This document shows, one piece after another, positions 56,875 to 64,000 of a stretch of 64,000 nucleotides of DNA. Numbering within the stretch: the first letter of the stretch is position 1; each line of letters starts with the position of its first letter. Location: positions 3,100,001 through 3,164,000 of the forward strand of contig NZ_CP036287.1 of NCBI RefSeq assembly GCF_007748095.1, given 5' to 3'. The notes under the pieces were generated by a model. It saw nothing but the letters and a program-made list of their open reading frames with translations, did no database searches and was not told where the DNA came from. The stretch is from Engelhardtia mirabilis. Its GTDB lineage: Bacteria; Planctomycetota; UBA1135; GCA-002686595. The position numbers were made by a program, and so were the translations under genes.

Positions 56875-57495
56875 TCAGTGCAGGAGGTCGGCGGCCCGGT
56901 CGCACAGGTGCGCCAGCACCTCGTTCAGGTCCGCCAGGTGCAGATCCGGGTCGACGTCGTAGGCCTCGTCGCTGAGGGCCAGACCGGTCTCGACGGCCGC
57001 GATCTTGAGCCCCGCGCGCCACCCCGCGACCAGCTCCAGGGTGCTGTCGCCGACGACCCAGCTCTTGCCGATGTCGACGCCGTCGGTGTGGGCCGCGTGG
57101 TAGAAGGCGCCGGTGTTGGGCAGCAGGAAGACCGAGTCCTGGCGGTGGCGCCCCCGCCCGCGGGGGTGATCCAGGCAGACGTAGTTGCGCCGGATCGTGA
57201 TGCCGTAGTTGGCCAGGGTCTCGAGCAGCACCGCCTCGGTCTCGGCCCAGTCGTCGTCGGAGACGTCGCCGAAGGCCACCGACTCCTCGTTGCCGACCAG
57301 GTAGAGGTTCCAGCCGCACTGGGAGGCGCGGAACATCGCGTCGAGCACGCCCGGGCGGAAGCGCAGGTCCTGTGGCCCGCGGGCGAAGCCGGCCGGCGGC
57401 AGGTCCAAGAGCGTCCCCCAGCGATCGATGAAGAGGCCGCGCGGGGCGTGTTCGGTGCCGGGGAGGGGAGCGAGGTTGATTCCCTGATCGGGCAT
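56875..57495 (-). CDS. HAD-superfamily phosphatase-like protein lacking the second catalytic Asp
   Basis: 206 aa. It resembles histidinol-phosphate/GmhB-type phosphatases: motif I GLFIDRWGTLLDLP (D24), motif II YLVGNEESVAFGD, motif IV KSWVVGDSTLELVAGWRAGL, with AGLKIAAVETG following. In motif I the second Asp (DxD) is Trp26, so the general acid/base is missing. The Cys/His zinc loop of GmhB is also not evident. It may have another catalytic route or be a binding protein. ATG 57495 is chosen for its position before motif I; the frame is open to 57765. It is divergent from the GT4 gene. Confidence 0.75.
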   Translation of the reverse strand: MPDQGINLAPLPGTEHAPRGLFIDRWGTLLDLPPAGFARGPQDLRFRPGVLDAMFRASQCGWNLYLVGNEESVAFGDVSDDDWAETEAVLLETLANYGITIRRNYVCLDHPRGRGRHRQDSVFLLPNTGAFYHAAHTDGVDIGKSWVVGDSTLELVAGWRAGLKIAAVETGLALSDEAYDVDPDLHLADLNEVLAHLCDRAADLLH

Positions 57496-57713
57496 GGTCG
57501 GAGAGCGGAGCGGCGTGGGCGCGAGCAATGACGAGAGGGCTGGCCTGGTTCTCGGCCGCCGCCGGGTCCGCTTGAGCGACCGGGGGCGATTCGTGACGGG
57601 TTGCAAGTCCGGTCCCTGCGCCACGCCGCGACGGGTCCGGGTGGCGCCGCTTGACTGGGCCGCTTCGGCGGGATTCTCTTGCACGGGCGCAATCCACCTG
57701 CCGCCCGCTCCCC

Positions 57714-58880
57714 ATGGCCACCACCCGCATCGCTGTCCTCGTCGACGCCCTGAATCCCAGGGCACTGCGCAGCGAGCACCCGCCCAACCTGGTCGCCGCC
57801 CTCGAGGCCCTGGGCTACCGCGTCGAGTTGCACTGGGTCAGCGCCGGGCTCTTCGCGCGGGTCGACGGACGCTCCCCCCGCGGACCCGAGGTGGCCCAGC
57901 TCGAGGGGGCGTCGACCCAGGTTCTGGGCAGCCGTCCCGATCTCGTTCTGGCCTACGACCCCGCCTGTCCGGCGGCCTGGCTCGGCGCGCGGGTGGCGGG
58001 GCGACTGGACGTGCCCCTGGTTCTGATCGAACCCGCCTGGTTCCCCCTGAGGCGACTCCACGAGCGCATTCTCGAGGGCATCGGCCGGCGGCTGTGGGGC
58101 CATCGAATCCGCACCGAGACGGCGGCCGTGATCGCGGTCGACCCCTACGCCCGTGGGCGCGCCCTGTCCCGGGGCTTCGCCCTCGAGCGCGTGACGATGA
58201 TTCCGAGCGGGGTCGACGCCGACCTCTATCGCCCGGGTCGCACGTCCGTCGCCATCGCGCGCCATCGACTGCGGGGACGCCTCTTGCTGCACGTGGGCCC
58301 GCTCGAGCCCGGCCGTGGACACGAAGTCCTGATTCAAGCCTTCGCGCGCACCGTGGGGCAGCGCGGGGACTGGACCCTGGTCTTCGTTGGCCAGGGCTCA
58401 CTGCGCCGGCGACTGGAGACCACGGCGGCGCGACTGGGCGTGCGCGGCGGCGTGCGCTTCATCCCCAAGGTCGAGCCTGACGAGCTTGCCGGTCTCTACT
58501 GTGCCGCGACCCTGCTGGCCGTACCCGCCGAGGACGAGCGCGTGCGCGGACGGCAGATAGTGCGGGCGATGGCCGCCTGCCTGCCGGTGATGGCCTCCGA
58601 CCTGCCCCGACTGGCCTTTCGGATCGAGCACGAGGTGACCGGCTATCTAGTTCCCCCGGGGGACCTGCGGGCCTGGACCGCGGCCCTGGAACGGGTGGCG
58701 TCCTCACCCGTCGCCCGTGAAGCCTGGGCCGACCGCGCCCGCGAGCGGGTGCTCGCGGACTACAGCTGGCCCCAGATCGCCGCCCGCTACCAGGCTCTCC
58801 TGGAGCGCGTGCTCGAGGGCAACGGCAAGCGCGTCAGCGCCGAGCGTGAATTGACGAGCCCGCGGGCTGTCGCCGAATAG
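57714..58880 (+). CDS. Glycosyltransferase family 4 (GT-B fold)
   Basis: 388 aa. N-terminal Rossmann domain from IAVLVDALNPRA; donor domain with MIPSGVDADLYRPG, LLHVGPLEPGRGHEVLIQAF, LVFVGQGSLRRRLETTAARL and VRFIPKVEPDELAGLYCAAT. The nucleotide-sugar end motif is LPVMASDLPRLAFRIEHEVTGYLVPPGD. The first Glu of the usual E-x7-E motif (normally EAMA) is Arg here (VRAMA), which is atypical for a retaining GT4 enzyme. ATG 57714 chosen from domain start. Likely adds a hexose to a surface glycan. Confidence 0.87.
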   Translation: MATTRIAVLVDALNPRALRSEHPPNLVAALEALGYRVELHWVSAGLFARVDGRSPRGPEVAQLEGASTQVLGSRPDLVLAYDPACPAAWLGARVAGRLDVPLVLIEPAWFPLRRLHERILEGIGRRLWGHRIRTETAAVIAVDPYARGRALSRGFALERVTMIPSGVDADLYRPGRTSVAIARHRLRGRLLLHVGPLEPGRGHEVLIQAFARTVGQRGDWTLVFVGQGSLRRRLETTAARLGVRGGVRFIPKVEPDELAGLYCAATLLAVPAEDERVRGRQIVRAMAACLPVMASDLPRLAFRIEHEVTGYLVPPGDLRAWTAALERVASSPVAREAWADRARERVLADYSWPQIAARYQALLERVLEGNGKRVSAERELTSPRAVAE

Positions 58881-59018
58881 CCGTCGGACACGTCGCGACA
58901 TCGCGAAGGGCGAGGCGTGCCAGTCGTGGCCCGGAACGCCGGGCCTGCAAGGGACAGCTCGTCAGGCCCCGCGATGCCCGTTCGACCCGGCGACGCCGCG
59001 CGGTACGGCGACCCGCCA

Positions 59019-59220
59019 GCCGTCGGATCCGTAAGCCGTCGGATCCGAATGCCGCCGGATCCGAATGCCGTCGGATCCGAATGCCGCCGGATCCGAATGC
59101 CGTCGGATCCGAATGCCGCCGGATCCGAATGCCGTCGGATCCGAATGCCGCCGGATCCGAATGCCGCCGGATCCGAATGCCGCCGGATCCGAATGCCGTC
59201 GGATCCGAATGCCGCCGCGA
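59019..59220. repeat. Tandem array of a 16-bp repeat (12 copies plus a partial)
   Basis: Unit GCCGTCGGATCCGAAT, or the one-base variant with GCCGCC. Copies start every 16 bases from 59019 to 59195, with a broken 13th at 59211. Variants alternate in the first part of the array, giving a 32-bp higher-order repeat. Each unit contains the palindrome CGGATCCG. There is no spacer, so it is not CRISPR. Because 16 is not a multiple of 3, it reads open in several frames with a 16-residue period. It lies in the 3' flanks of two convergent genes (GT4 and STAS-PilZ). Confidence 0.95.
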
Positions 59221-59224
59221 CCCG

Positions 59225-60046
59225 TCAGCCGTTGCGACCCGGCAGTTCCTTCTTGAGGAAGGCCATGTCTTCGGCGTACTGCCGGACCGCCGCCTGGGTC
59301 TGGTCGTCGAGCCCGTGGAAGCGACCGGCGACCTTGACGCCGTCGGGGCGTTCTTCAATCTCGGTGACCGCTGCGAGGCCGTCCACGTGACCCTTGCGGA
59401 GCAGGGGCAGGCGGAACTTGACCTTGAGTTCCGTACCAAGGGCGAGCAGCTGACCCAGCTCGAAGGGGGTCATGCCCGTGTTGCCGCCGTCCCAGGTGAA
59501 GCGCAGGCCCTCGGCGTCGACCGACGACATGCGGCCCACGCCGCGCCAGTTCTTGCCGAACTCGTGGCCGTGCACCGGGTTGGTGCCGCTGCCGGACGAG
59601 GCGGGCAGGAAGTGCTTGAGGCGTTCGGCATCGACGGGACTGAAGAGCACCGAGCCCGCGTCCTCCTTCTCGAGGATCGTCGCGTCGTCGAGGACCGGTT
59701 CCTCCTGGCCCCCGGCGACCGAGTCGCCCGCCGCCTCGTCGGAGTCGAAGACCGGGACGACCCGATCCAGGCCGACCTTCTCGAGGATGTCGCGCACGAA
59801 ACTCGAGGGGCGCGAGATGGCCAGGGCACCGCCCTGGGAAGTCAGCGCCTTCGAGGCCTTGATGATCGCGCCCAGGGCGGTCGAGTTGATGAACTTGACC
59901 AGCCGCATGTTCAGGACCGCCCGATTCACCCCGGCGGCGACCAGGCCATCGATCTCCTGCTGCAGCATCGGGCAGTAGTAGGTGTCGAACTCGCCGCGGA
60001 GGTGGAGGACTGTGTAGCGCTCGCGCGGATCGGCCTGGATATGCAT
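59225..60046 (-). CDS. STAS-domain protein fused to a PilZ-like domain
   Basis: 273 aa. Residues 1-105 are a STAS (anti-sigma antagonist) domain: YTVLHLRGEFDTYYCPMLQQ, and VKFINSTALGAIIKASKAL with a likely phosphorylatable Ser55 in the STA(L)G loop. A low-complexity acidic linker follows. Residues about 135-255 look PilZ-like (MSSVDAEGLRFTWDGGN, ELKVKFRLPLLRKGHVDGLA, KVAGRFHGLDDQTQAAVRQY), although the Arg-x3-Arg c-di-GMP motif is not evident. ATG 60046 is chosen because the family starts there; the frame is open to 60340. It is divergent from the PP2C phosphatase gene, its probable partner. Confidence 0.8.
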   Translation of the reverse strand: MHIQADPRERYTVLHLRGEFDTYYCPMLQQEIDGLVAAGVNRAVLNMRLVKFINSTALGAIIKASKALTSQGGALAISRPSSFVRDILEKVGLDRVVPVFDSDEAAGDSVAGGQEEPVLDDATILEKEDAGSVLFSPVDAERLKHFLPASSGSGTNPVHGHEFGKNWRGVGRMSSVDAEGLRFTWDGGNTGMTPFELGQLLALGTELKVKFRLPLLRKGHVDGLAAVTEIEERPDGVKVAGRFHGLDDQTQAAVRQYAEDMAFLKKELPGRNG

Positions 60047-60221
60047 CGCGAATCGGGGATGACGTCTGCGGTGGTCGGGGACGGGCGGGGCATGATCGGC
60101 CGGGGCCCCGCGCCCTGGCAAGCAATTTCGTAGCCCACGGGTCCCCCGGGGGCCGCTCCCAGCGGCGTGGCTCCGGACACTCCGGGGACGGCTCGGGGGC
60201 CGCTGCGGGTAGACTGCGCCC

Positions 60222-61622
60222 ATGTTCTTCCGGCGCAAGAAGACGGTTCCGCTGGAGGGGGCCGACGGGGACTCGAAGGGTCGCGGGGCGGCCTCCGAGC
60301 CCGCCGTTTCGGCCGACTCGGCGACGACGCAATTCCTCACTGGGGATCAGGAGGCCGATCGTCGCAGCGTGCAGGTCCTGCTGGAGGCGATCGCTCGGGT
60401 CTCCGAGGCCCGCGACGTCGACGCCCTGCTGCTCGAGATGGTCGACCGCTCGATCGAGGTCACCGGCGCGGAGCGGGGCATCTTGATCCTCGAGCACGAG
60501 GGTGAGTTGCTCGCGCGGGTCGCGCGGGCCAAGGACGGCATCGATCTCGACCAGGACGTGCGCTTCTCGACCTCGATCGCCAAGCGTGTGCTCGACGAGG
60601 TCCAGGCGCTCAAGGCGACGGTGCAGTCGGACTCGGAGGCGCTGGAGCTGGGCAAGTCGGTCTTCGACTTGAAGCTGCGCGCGGTGATGTGCGTGCCCCT
60701 GGCTCCGCCGCCGTCGGCCGACGGACGCTTCCGTCCGCGTCCGAAGGGCGTCTTGTACGTCGATTCGCGCGCCGCGACCCGACAGTTCAAGCAGCGCGAC
60801 CTGGCCCTCTTCGCCGCCCTGGCCCAGCAGATCACGATCGCCATGGCCAACGCGGAGCTGCACCTGGACTCGCTGGAGAAGGTGCGCCTCGAGCAGTCCC
60901 TGGAGCTCGCCAGCGCGATCCAGAGCGATCTCATGCCCGCCGTGCCCACCTGGGACGGCGGTTTCGACGTGCACGGCTGGTACCGACCCGCCGAGCGCGC
61001 GGCGGGCGACTTCTACGACTTCGTCAAGGCGCGCGGCGGCGCCTTGGCCGCGGTGGTGGGGGACGTCACCGGGCACGGCATCGGACCGGCGCTGATCACG
61101 GCCTCCGCCCAATCGGGGCTGAAGAGCTACCTGCGCGTGATCGACGACCTGGGCGAGGTCCTGACGATGCTCAACCAGGACCTCTCCGAGCGCATCGACG
61201 ACGGCCGCTTCCTGACCCTGTTCGTGGGACTCTTGTCCCCCGACGGCACGGTGCAGGTGGTCAACGCCGGTCACCAGCCGCCGCTCTTGTGGCGCGCCGG
61301 AGCCGAGCGCTGCATCGAACTCGGGCGGCACGGCCCGGCGATCGGGATGATCGACGACGAGCAGTACAAGGTCGGCGAAGTGATCACGATGGAGTCGGGC
61401 GACGCGCTCTTGGCCTACACGGACGGCGCCACCGAAGTGCGCGACGCGTCGCGGCCCGACGGCTACCTCGGGCGTGAGGGCCTCGGCGAGCTGTTCGTCG
61501 AATGCATGGTGGCCGGCCGCGACGCCCAGTCGACGGTCCTGCACCTGGCCGAGCGCACGCTCGAGATGAACGGCGGAGGAAACGACGACGACGTCACGCT
61601 CCTCGTTGTCCGCCGACTCTGA
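60222..61622 (+). CDS. GAF-domain serine phosphatase (RsbU/SpoIIE type)
   Basis: 466 aa. An N-terminal 45-residue polar leader is followed by a GAF domain (about 50-215; VTGAERGILILEHEGELLAR, VMCVPLAP). A coiled linker leads to a PPM/SpoIIE phosphatase domain: AAGDFYDFV and AAVVGDVTGHGIGPALITA, LLAYTDGATEVRD, and GGGNDDDVTLLVVRRL. These acidic residues are the metal ligands of the family. It should dephosphorylate a STAS protein such as the divergent neighbour, as in partner-switching control of sigma factors or effectors. No anti-sigma kinase is adjacent. The stop overlaps the DUF58 gene by 17 bp. Confidence 0.9.
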   Translation: MFFRRKKTVPLEGADGDSKGRGAASEPAVSADSATTQFLTGDQEADRRSVQVLLEAIARVSEARDVDALLLEMVDRSIEVTGAERGILILEHEGELLARVARAKDGIDLDQDVRFSTSIAKRVLDEVQALKATVQSDSEALELGKSVFDLKLRAVMCVPLAPPPSADGRFRPRPKGVLYVDSRAATRQFKQRDLALFAALAQQITIAMANAELHLDSLEKVRLEQSLELASAIQSDLMPAVPTWDGGFDVHGWYRPAERAAGDFYDFVKARGGALAAVVGDVTGHGIGPALITASAQSGLKSYLRVIDDLGEVLTMLNQDLSERIDDGRFLTLFVGLLSPDGTVQVVNAGHQPPLLWRAGAERCIELGRHGPAIGMIDDEQYKVGEVITMESGDALLAYTDGATEVRDASRPDGYLGREGLGELFVECMVAGRDAQSTVLHLAERTLEMNGGGNDDDVTLLVVRRL

Positions 61623-62469
61623 GCGCTCGCGCCGGGTCGTCTTCGACGTCGACCTGCGCCGTCGATTCGAGGCCTTCAGCCTGCGCATGGACGGTGCGCG
61701 ACGTCGGCGCGAGGGGCCCGGCCGCTCGAGCCACTTCGGCGCTGGTGAGGAGTGGGCCGGCTTCCGCCCCTACCGGCCCGGGGACGACCCGCGCCAGCTG
61801 GATTGGAACCTGCTCGCGCGGCTCGACCGGCCCTTCACCCGCATCACCAGGCGCGAGGTCAGCGAACAGTGGGTGCTGCTCGTCGATCGCAGCGCCTCGA
61901 TGGGCGTCGGCGAGCCCGGCAAGTTGCAGGCCTCTGCCGAGCTGGCGGCGGCCCTGGTCGGGCTCGGGCTGCGGCGCGGCGCCCGGGTGACCCTGTTGGC
62001 GTCCGGGAGACCTGAGCGGCGCCTGTCGCGCCGCACCGATCTGGCCGACGGCCTGGCCTGGCTCGAGGCCCTGACGGCGGGCGGCGATGAGGGCTTCGGT
62101 CCGGGGCTGCGCTCCGAGCCGGTGCGGCGGGCCGGACGGGTGGTCGCCATCGGCGACCTGGCGGACGCATCCGCCCGCGCCCTGATGGAGCTCTCGCGGG
62201 GCGGGCGCGAGGTGCTGTTGGCGCAGGTGCTCGCGCCCCACGAACTCGACCCGCCCCTCGGTCCCGTGCGCTGGGTCTGCCCCGAGACCGGCGAGGCCCT
62301 GGAGCTGGCGGTCGATTCGAACCTGCGCGCCGAGTACGAGCGCGAGCTCAATCGCGAGCTGGAGGGCTGGCGCGCGCGCTGCGCGGTGCACGGGGTGCGC
62401 TACCTGGCCACGTCGAGCGCTCGGCCCTTCGAGGACGTGGCCCTCGAGCTCTTCGGGGGTGCGCCGTGA
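61606..62469 (+). CDS. DUF58-domain protein
   Basis: 287 aa. The DUF58 core FRPYRPGDDPRQLDWNLLAR and the vWA-like metal site VLLVDRSASM are clear. DUF58 proteins work with MoxR ATPases and BatA-type membrane proteins in chaperone or stress systems. TTG 61606 starts inside the phosphatase gene and gives the usual 30 residues before the core; ATG 61687 is an alternative. Its TGA overlaps the GTG of the next gene. No MoxR gene is in the window, though it may be beyond the edge. Confidence 0.88.
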   Translation: MSADSERSRRVVFDVDLRRRFEAFSLRMDGARRRREGPGRSSHFGAGEEWAGFRPYRPGDDPRQLDWNLLARLDRPFTRITRREVSEQWVLLVDRSASMGVGEPGKLQASAELAAALVGLGLRRGARVTLLASGRPERRLSRRTDLADGLAWLEALTAGGDEGFGPGLRSEPVRRAGRVVAIGDLADASARALMELSRGGREVLLAQVLAPHELDPPLGPVRWVCPETGEALELAVDSNLRAEYERELNRELEGWRARCAVHGVRYLATSSARPFEDVALELFGGAP

Positions 62470-63776
62470 TGGGGCTCGCACTCGACCGACCGGGGTTCCT
62501 GTGGCTGCTGCTGGTACCGCTCGGGTTGCTACTCGTCGCGAGTCTGCCGACCCGGGCTCCGGACCTCGGCGTCGGCACGCTCGAGGTCTGGCGTCGGGTG
62601 GCCCGGGAAGTGGGCGTGCGCGGTGAGCGCCGGCGTCGGCGCGTGCCCCTGTGGTTGGCGCTCCTGTGTGGTGGCCTCGCGGCGGCGGTCCTCGGTCTGG
62701 CCGAGCCGCAGCAGGCCCGCGCCACGACTCCGCCCACCATCGACGTGGTGATCGAGCCGGGGCCGGCCCTGACCGTCGCCTTCGTGGGCCCTGGGGGTGC
62801 GCAGGGCGGGACGCGCTTCGAGCGCGGTTGCGCCCAGGTGTTGGACCTCGTGGGCCGCAGCGAGGGCCGCGCGCGCCTGCGTTGGCACGCGGGCCGAGAG
62901 GTGATCGAGACGAGTCAGGCAGAGCCCCCGCCGCTCACGAGCAGGGCTCTGATCGAAGCGCCAGCGGTCGACTGGGAGCGTTGGGATCGACCGGGTGTGG
63001 TCTGGCTCCTCTCGGCGCCGCCCGAGCGAGCTCCGAACGCCGCCTCCTGGGTCGCGACCGGCGGCGCCGCGGCGCCCGGGCCCATCGACGTGCGCGGGGG
63101 ACGGGTGGCCGTCTGGGATTCGGGCACGGTCACGGAGCGGCCCTTCGACGGCGCCCCGCCAGTGCTGGAGCTCGACCCGCACACTCCCGAGCCCTGGCGC
63201 ACCCTCGCGGAGCTGTGGGCCCGAGCGCGGGGACTCGCGACGACCCAGGTGCCCGGCGGCGACGAGGTCGACGTGGTGCTGTCCGTGTCCGTGGTCGGCG
63301 CGGTCGCGGAAGGTCCGCCGCGTCGTTGCGGGCGAGACGGCTGGTCGATCCCCGTGGTGATCGCCCAGGGTGGAGCCGTGTCGACGGAAGACGCACCTTG
63401 GCTCGAGTGGAGGGGGGAAGTGGTCGCCTGGGAAAGCCCGGGACGGTTGACCCTGGTCGCGGGACCCTGGGGCGAGCCCGAGGGGGACCCCGCAGCCTTC
63501 GCCCTGTCGGTCGGACGACTCTTGGACCGCTTGCAACTTCCGCCCCGCGGCACGGCGCCGATCGCCGCCCGCTGGAGCCGCGGGTCTCCTGCGAGTCACC
63601 GGGGAGCCAGCGCCCAGCGCGGGTCCGAGCGCGATCGATCCCTGGCCCATTGGCCGCTGCTCGTGGCCGCGGTCGCCCTGACCGCGGCTGCTGCGGCCAG
63701 CGGGACCACTCGTCGCCGCGTTCAGGCGGCGTCCGAGGCCGCGTCTTCGACTTCGCTGGGACCCACGTCGCCGTAG
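62466..63776 (+). CDS. BatA-like membrane protein partner of DUF58
   Basis: 436 aa. The N-terminus FLWLLLVPLGLLLVASLPTR and VPLWLALLCGGLAAAVLGLAEPQ are the two membrane helices of the BatA/aerotolerance N-terminal domain. A large extracytoplasmic-type region follows (TIDVVIEPGPALTVAFVGPG onward), with no metal-ion vWA motif. A last hydrophobic stretch (WPLLVAAVALTAAAAASGTT) is near the C-terminus. GTG 62466 overlaps the DUF58 stop; ATG 62469 is an alternative. The 3' end overlaps the convergent UPF0104 gene by 55 bp. Function inferred only from the pairing. Confidence 0.7.
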   Translation: MMGLALDRPGFLWLLLVPLGLLLVASLPTRAPDLGVGTLEVWRRVAREVGVRGERRRRRVPLWLALLCGGLAAAVLGLAEPQQARATTPPTIDVVIEPGPALTVAFVGPGGAQGGTRFERGCAQVLDLVGRSEGRARLRWHAGREVIETSQAEPPPLTSRALIEAPAVDWERWDRPGVVWLLSAPPERAPNAASWVATGGAAAPGPIDVRGGRVAVWDSGTVTERPFDGAPPVLELDPHTPEPWRTLAELWARARGLATTQVPGGDEVDVVLSVSVVGAVAEGPPRRCGRDGWSIPVVIAQGGAVSTEDAPWLEWRGEVVAWESPGRLTLVAGPWGEPEGDPAAFALSVGRLLDRLQLPPRGTAPIAARWSRGSPASHRGASAQRGSERDRSLAHWPLLVAAVALTAAAAASGTTRRRVQAASEAASSTSLGPTSP

Positions 63777-64000
63777 CGCTTGCGGAACGCCGCCAGGGCC
63801 ACGAGCCCGACCACGACGCCGAACCACAGGGTGCACAGGCGAGCCAGGATCACCGCGGCAGCGGCCTGCGAGCGCGCCACCTCGATGGCGATCGCCGGTG
63901 CCATGGAGGCCTCGAGGCCGGGCTGTACCTGGCGCCGCAGGAGGGTCCCCAGCAGGCCTTCGGTGACCCCCAGTCCGCCCGGCACCAGCACGGCCACCGC
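63722..64000 (-). CDS. UPF0104 / lysylphosphatidylglycerol-synthase-like membrane protein, C-terminal end (5' part outside window)
   Basis: Partial; the frame runs off the end of the window. The visible part LVPGGLGVTEGLLGTLL is the conserved P-x-G-x-G-x-x-E segment of the UPF0104/AglD integral membrane family. ARLCTLWFGVVVGLVALAAF is its last helix, and a short acidic tail ends the protein. Such proteins move or modify lipids or dolichol-type carriers. Overlaps the BatA-like gene tail to tail. Confidence 0.75.
   Translation of the reverse strand, partial: AVAVLVPGGLGVTEGLLGTLLRRQVQPGLEASMAPAIAIEVARSQAAAAVILARLCTLWFGVVVGLVALAAFRKRYGDVGPSEVEDAASDAA

Noticed and set aside
59019..59220. CRISPR-like array
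   Set aside because: Repeat units are directly joined with no unique spacers, so this is a tandem repeat.

Overview
The window is chromosomal DNA of a very GC-rich bacterium, about 70 % G+C by eye outside one insert. Its gene content points to a planctomycete-type organism. There are exported FG-GAP/VCBS-repeat and UnbV-type proteins, a protein-arginine kinase (McsB), a LolCDE-type ABC exporter, and very few Shine-Dalgarno motifs in front of otherwise certain genes. Several starts are GTG or TTG, and many neighbours share GTGA or ATGA stop/start overlaps. The phylum is an inference; there is no rRNA gene here to settle it.

Layout. 1-6791: the 3' part of polyphosphate kinase faces exopolyphosphatase tail to tail, followed by an isoprenoid/NADP run xseB-ispA-dxs-nadK. 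6805-11702: a low-GC insert (about 50 % G+C by eye) carrying a three-gene operon, GAF sensor kinase > receiver-domain protein > ComEC-type metallo-beta-lactamase hydrolase, plus about 0.9 kb of gene-free DNA. 11703-17729: FG-GAP protein, LolD/LolC-type exporter, lysS. 17978-24402: tRNA-Ala(GGC), leuS, Fe-superoxide dismutase, fabG and an UnbV-family lipoprotein translationally coupled to a TPR protein. 25627-33389: large hybrid sensor kinase, polytopic membrane protein, chalcone-isomerase-like protein, shortened lipid-kinase-like protein, YbaK editing protein. 33390-34640: repeat-rich spot with a 113-bp near-perfect hairpin, two tandem paralogues of an unknown membrane protein, and a 161-bp MITE-like element in the first one.

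34734-50279 is dominated by surface polysaccharide and nucleotide-sugar functions: a double methyltransferase, a GT10 fucosyltransferase fused to extra domains, a CDP-paratose-epimerase-like SDR, phosphomannomutase, and a Wzm-Wzt-methyltransferase/coiled-coil set that looks like a chain-length-controlled ABC O-antigen exporter. Threonine aldolase, a HEAT-repeat protein, SAM hydroxide adenosyltransferase and arginase are interspersed. 50305-58880: glycosidase-like exported protein, SLC13-type transporter, mcsB, a 31-residue membrane peptide coupled to both neighbours, moaA, an exported protein of unknown role, a degenerate HAD phosphatase and a GT4 glycosyltransferase. 59019-64000: a 16-bp tandem repeat array, a divergent partner-switch pair (STAS-PilZ and GAF-PP2C phosphatase), a DUF58/BatA pair and the end of an UPF0104 membrane protein.

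Most promising for novelty are the kinase-receiver-MBL island, the Wzt-coupled methyltransferase with a long heptad coiled coil, the 31-aa overlapping gene between mcsB and moaA, and the repeat elements near 33.4-34.1 kb and 59.0 kb.
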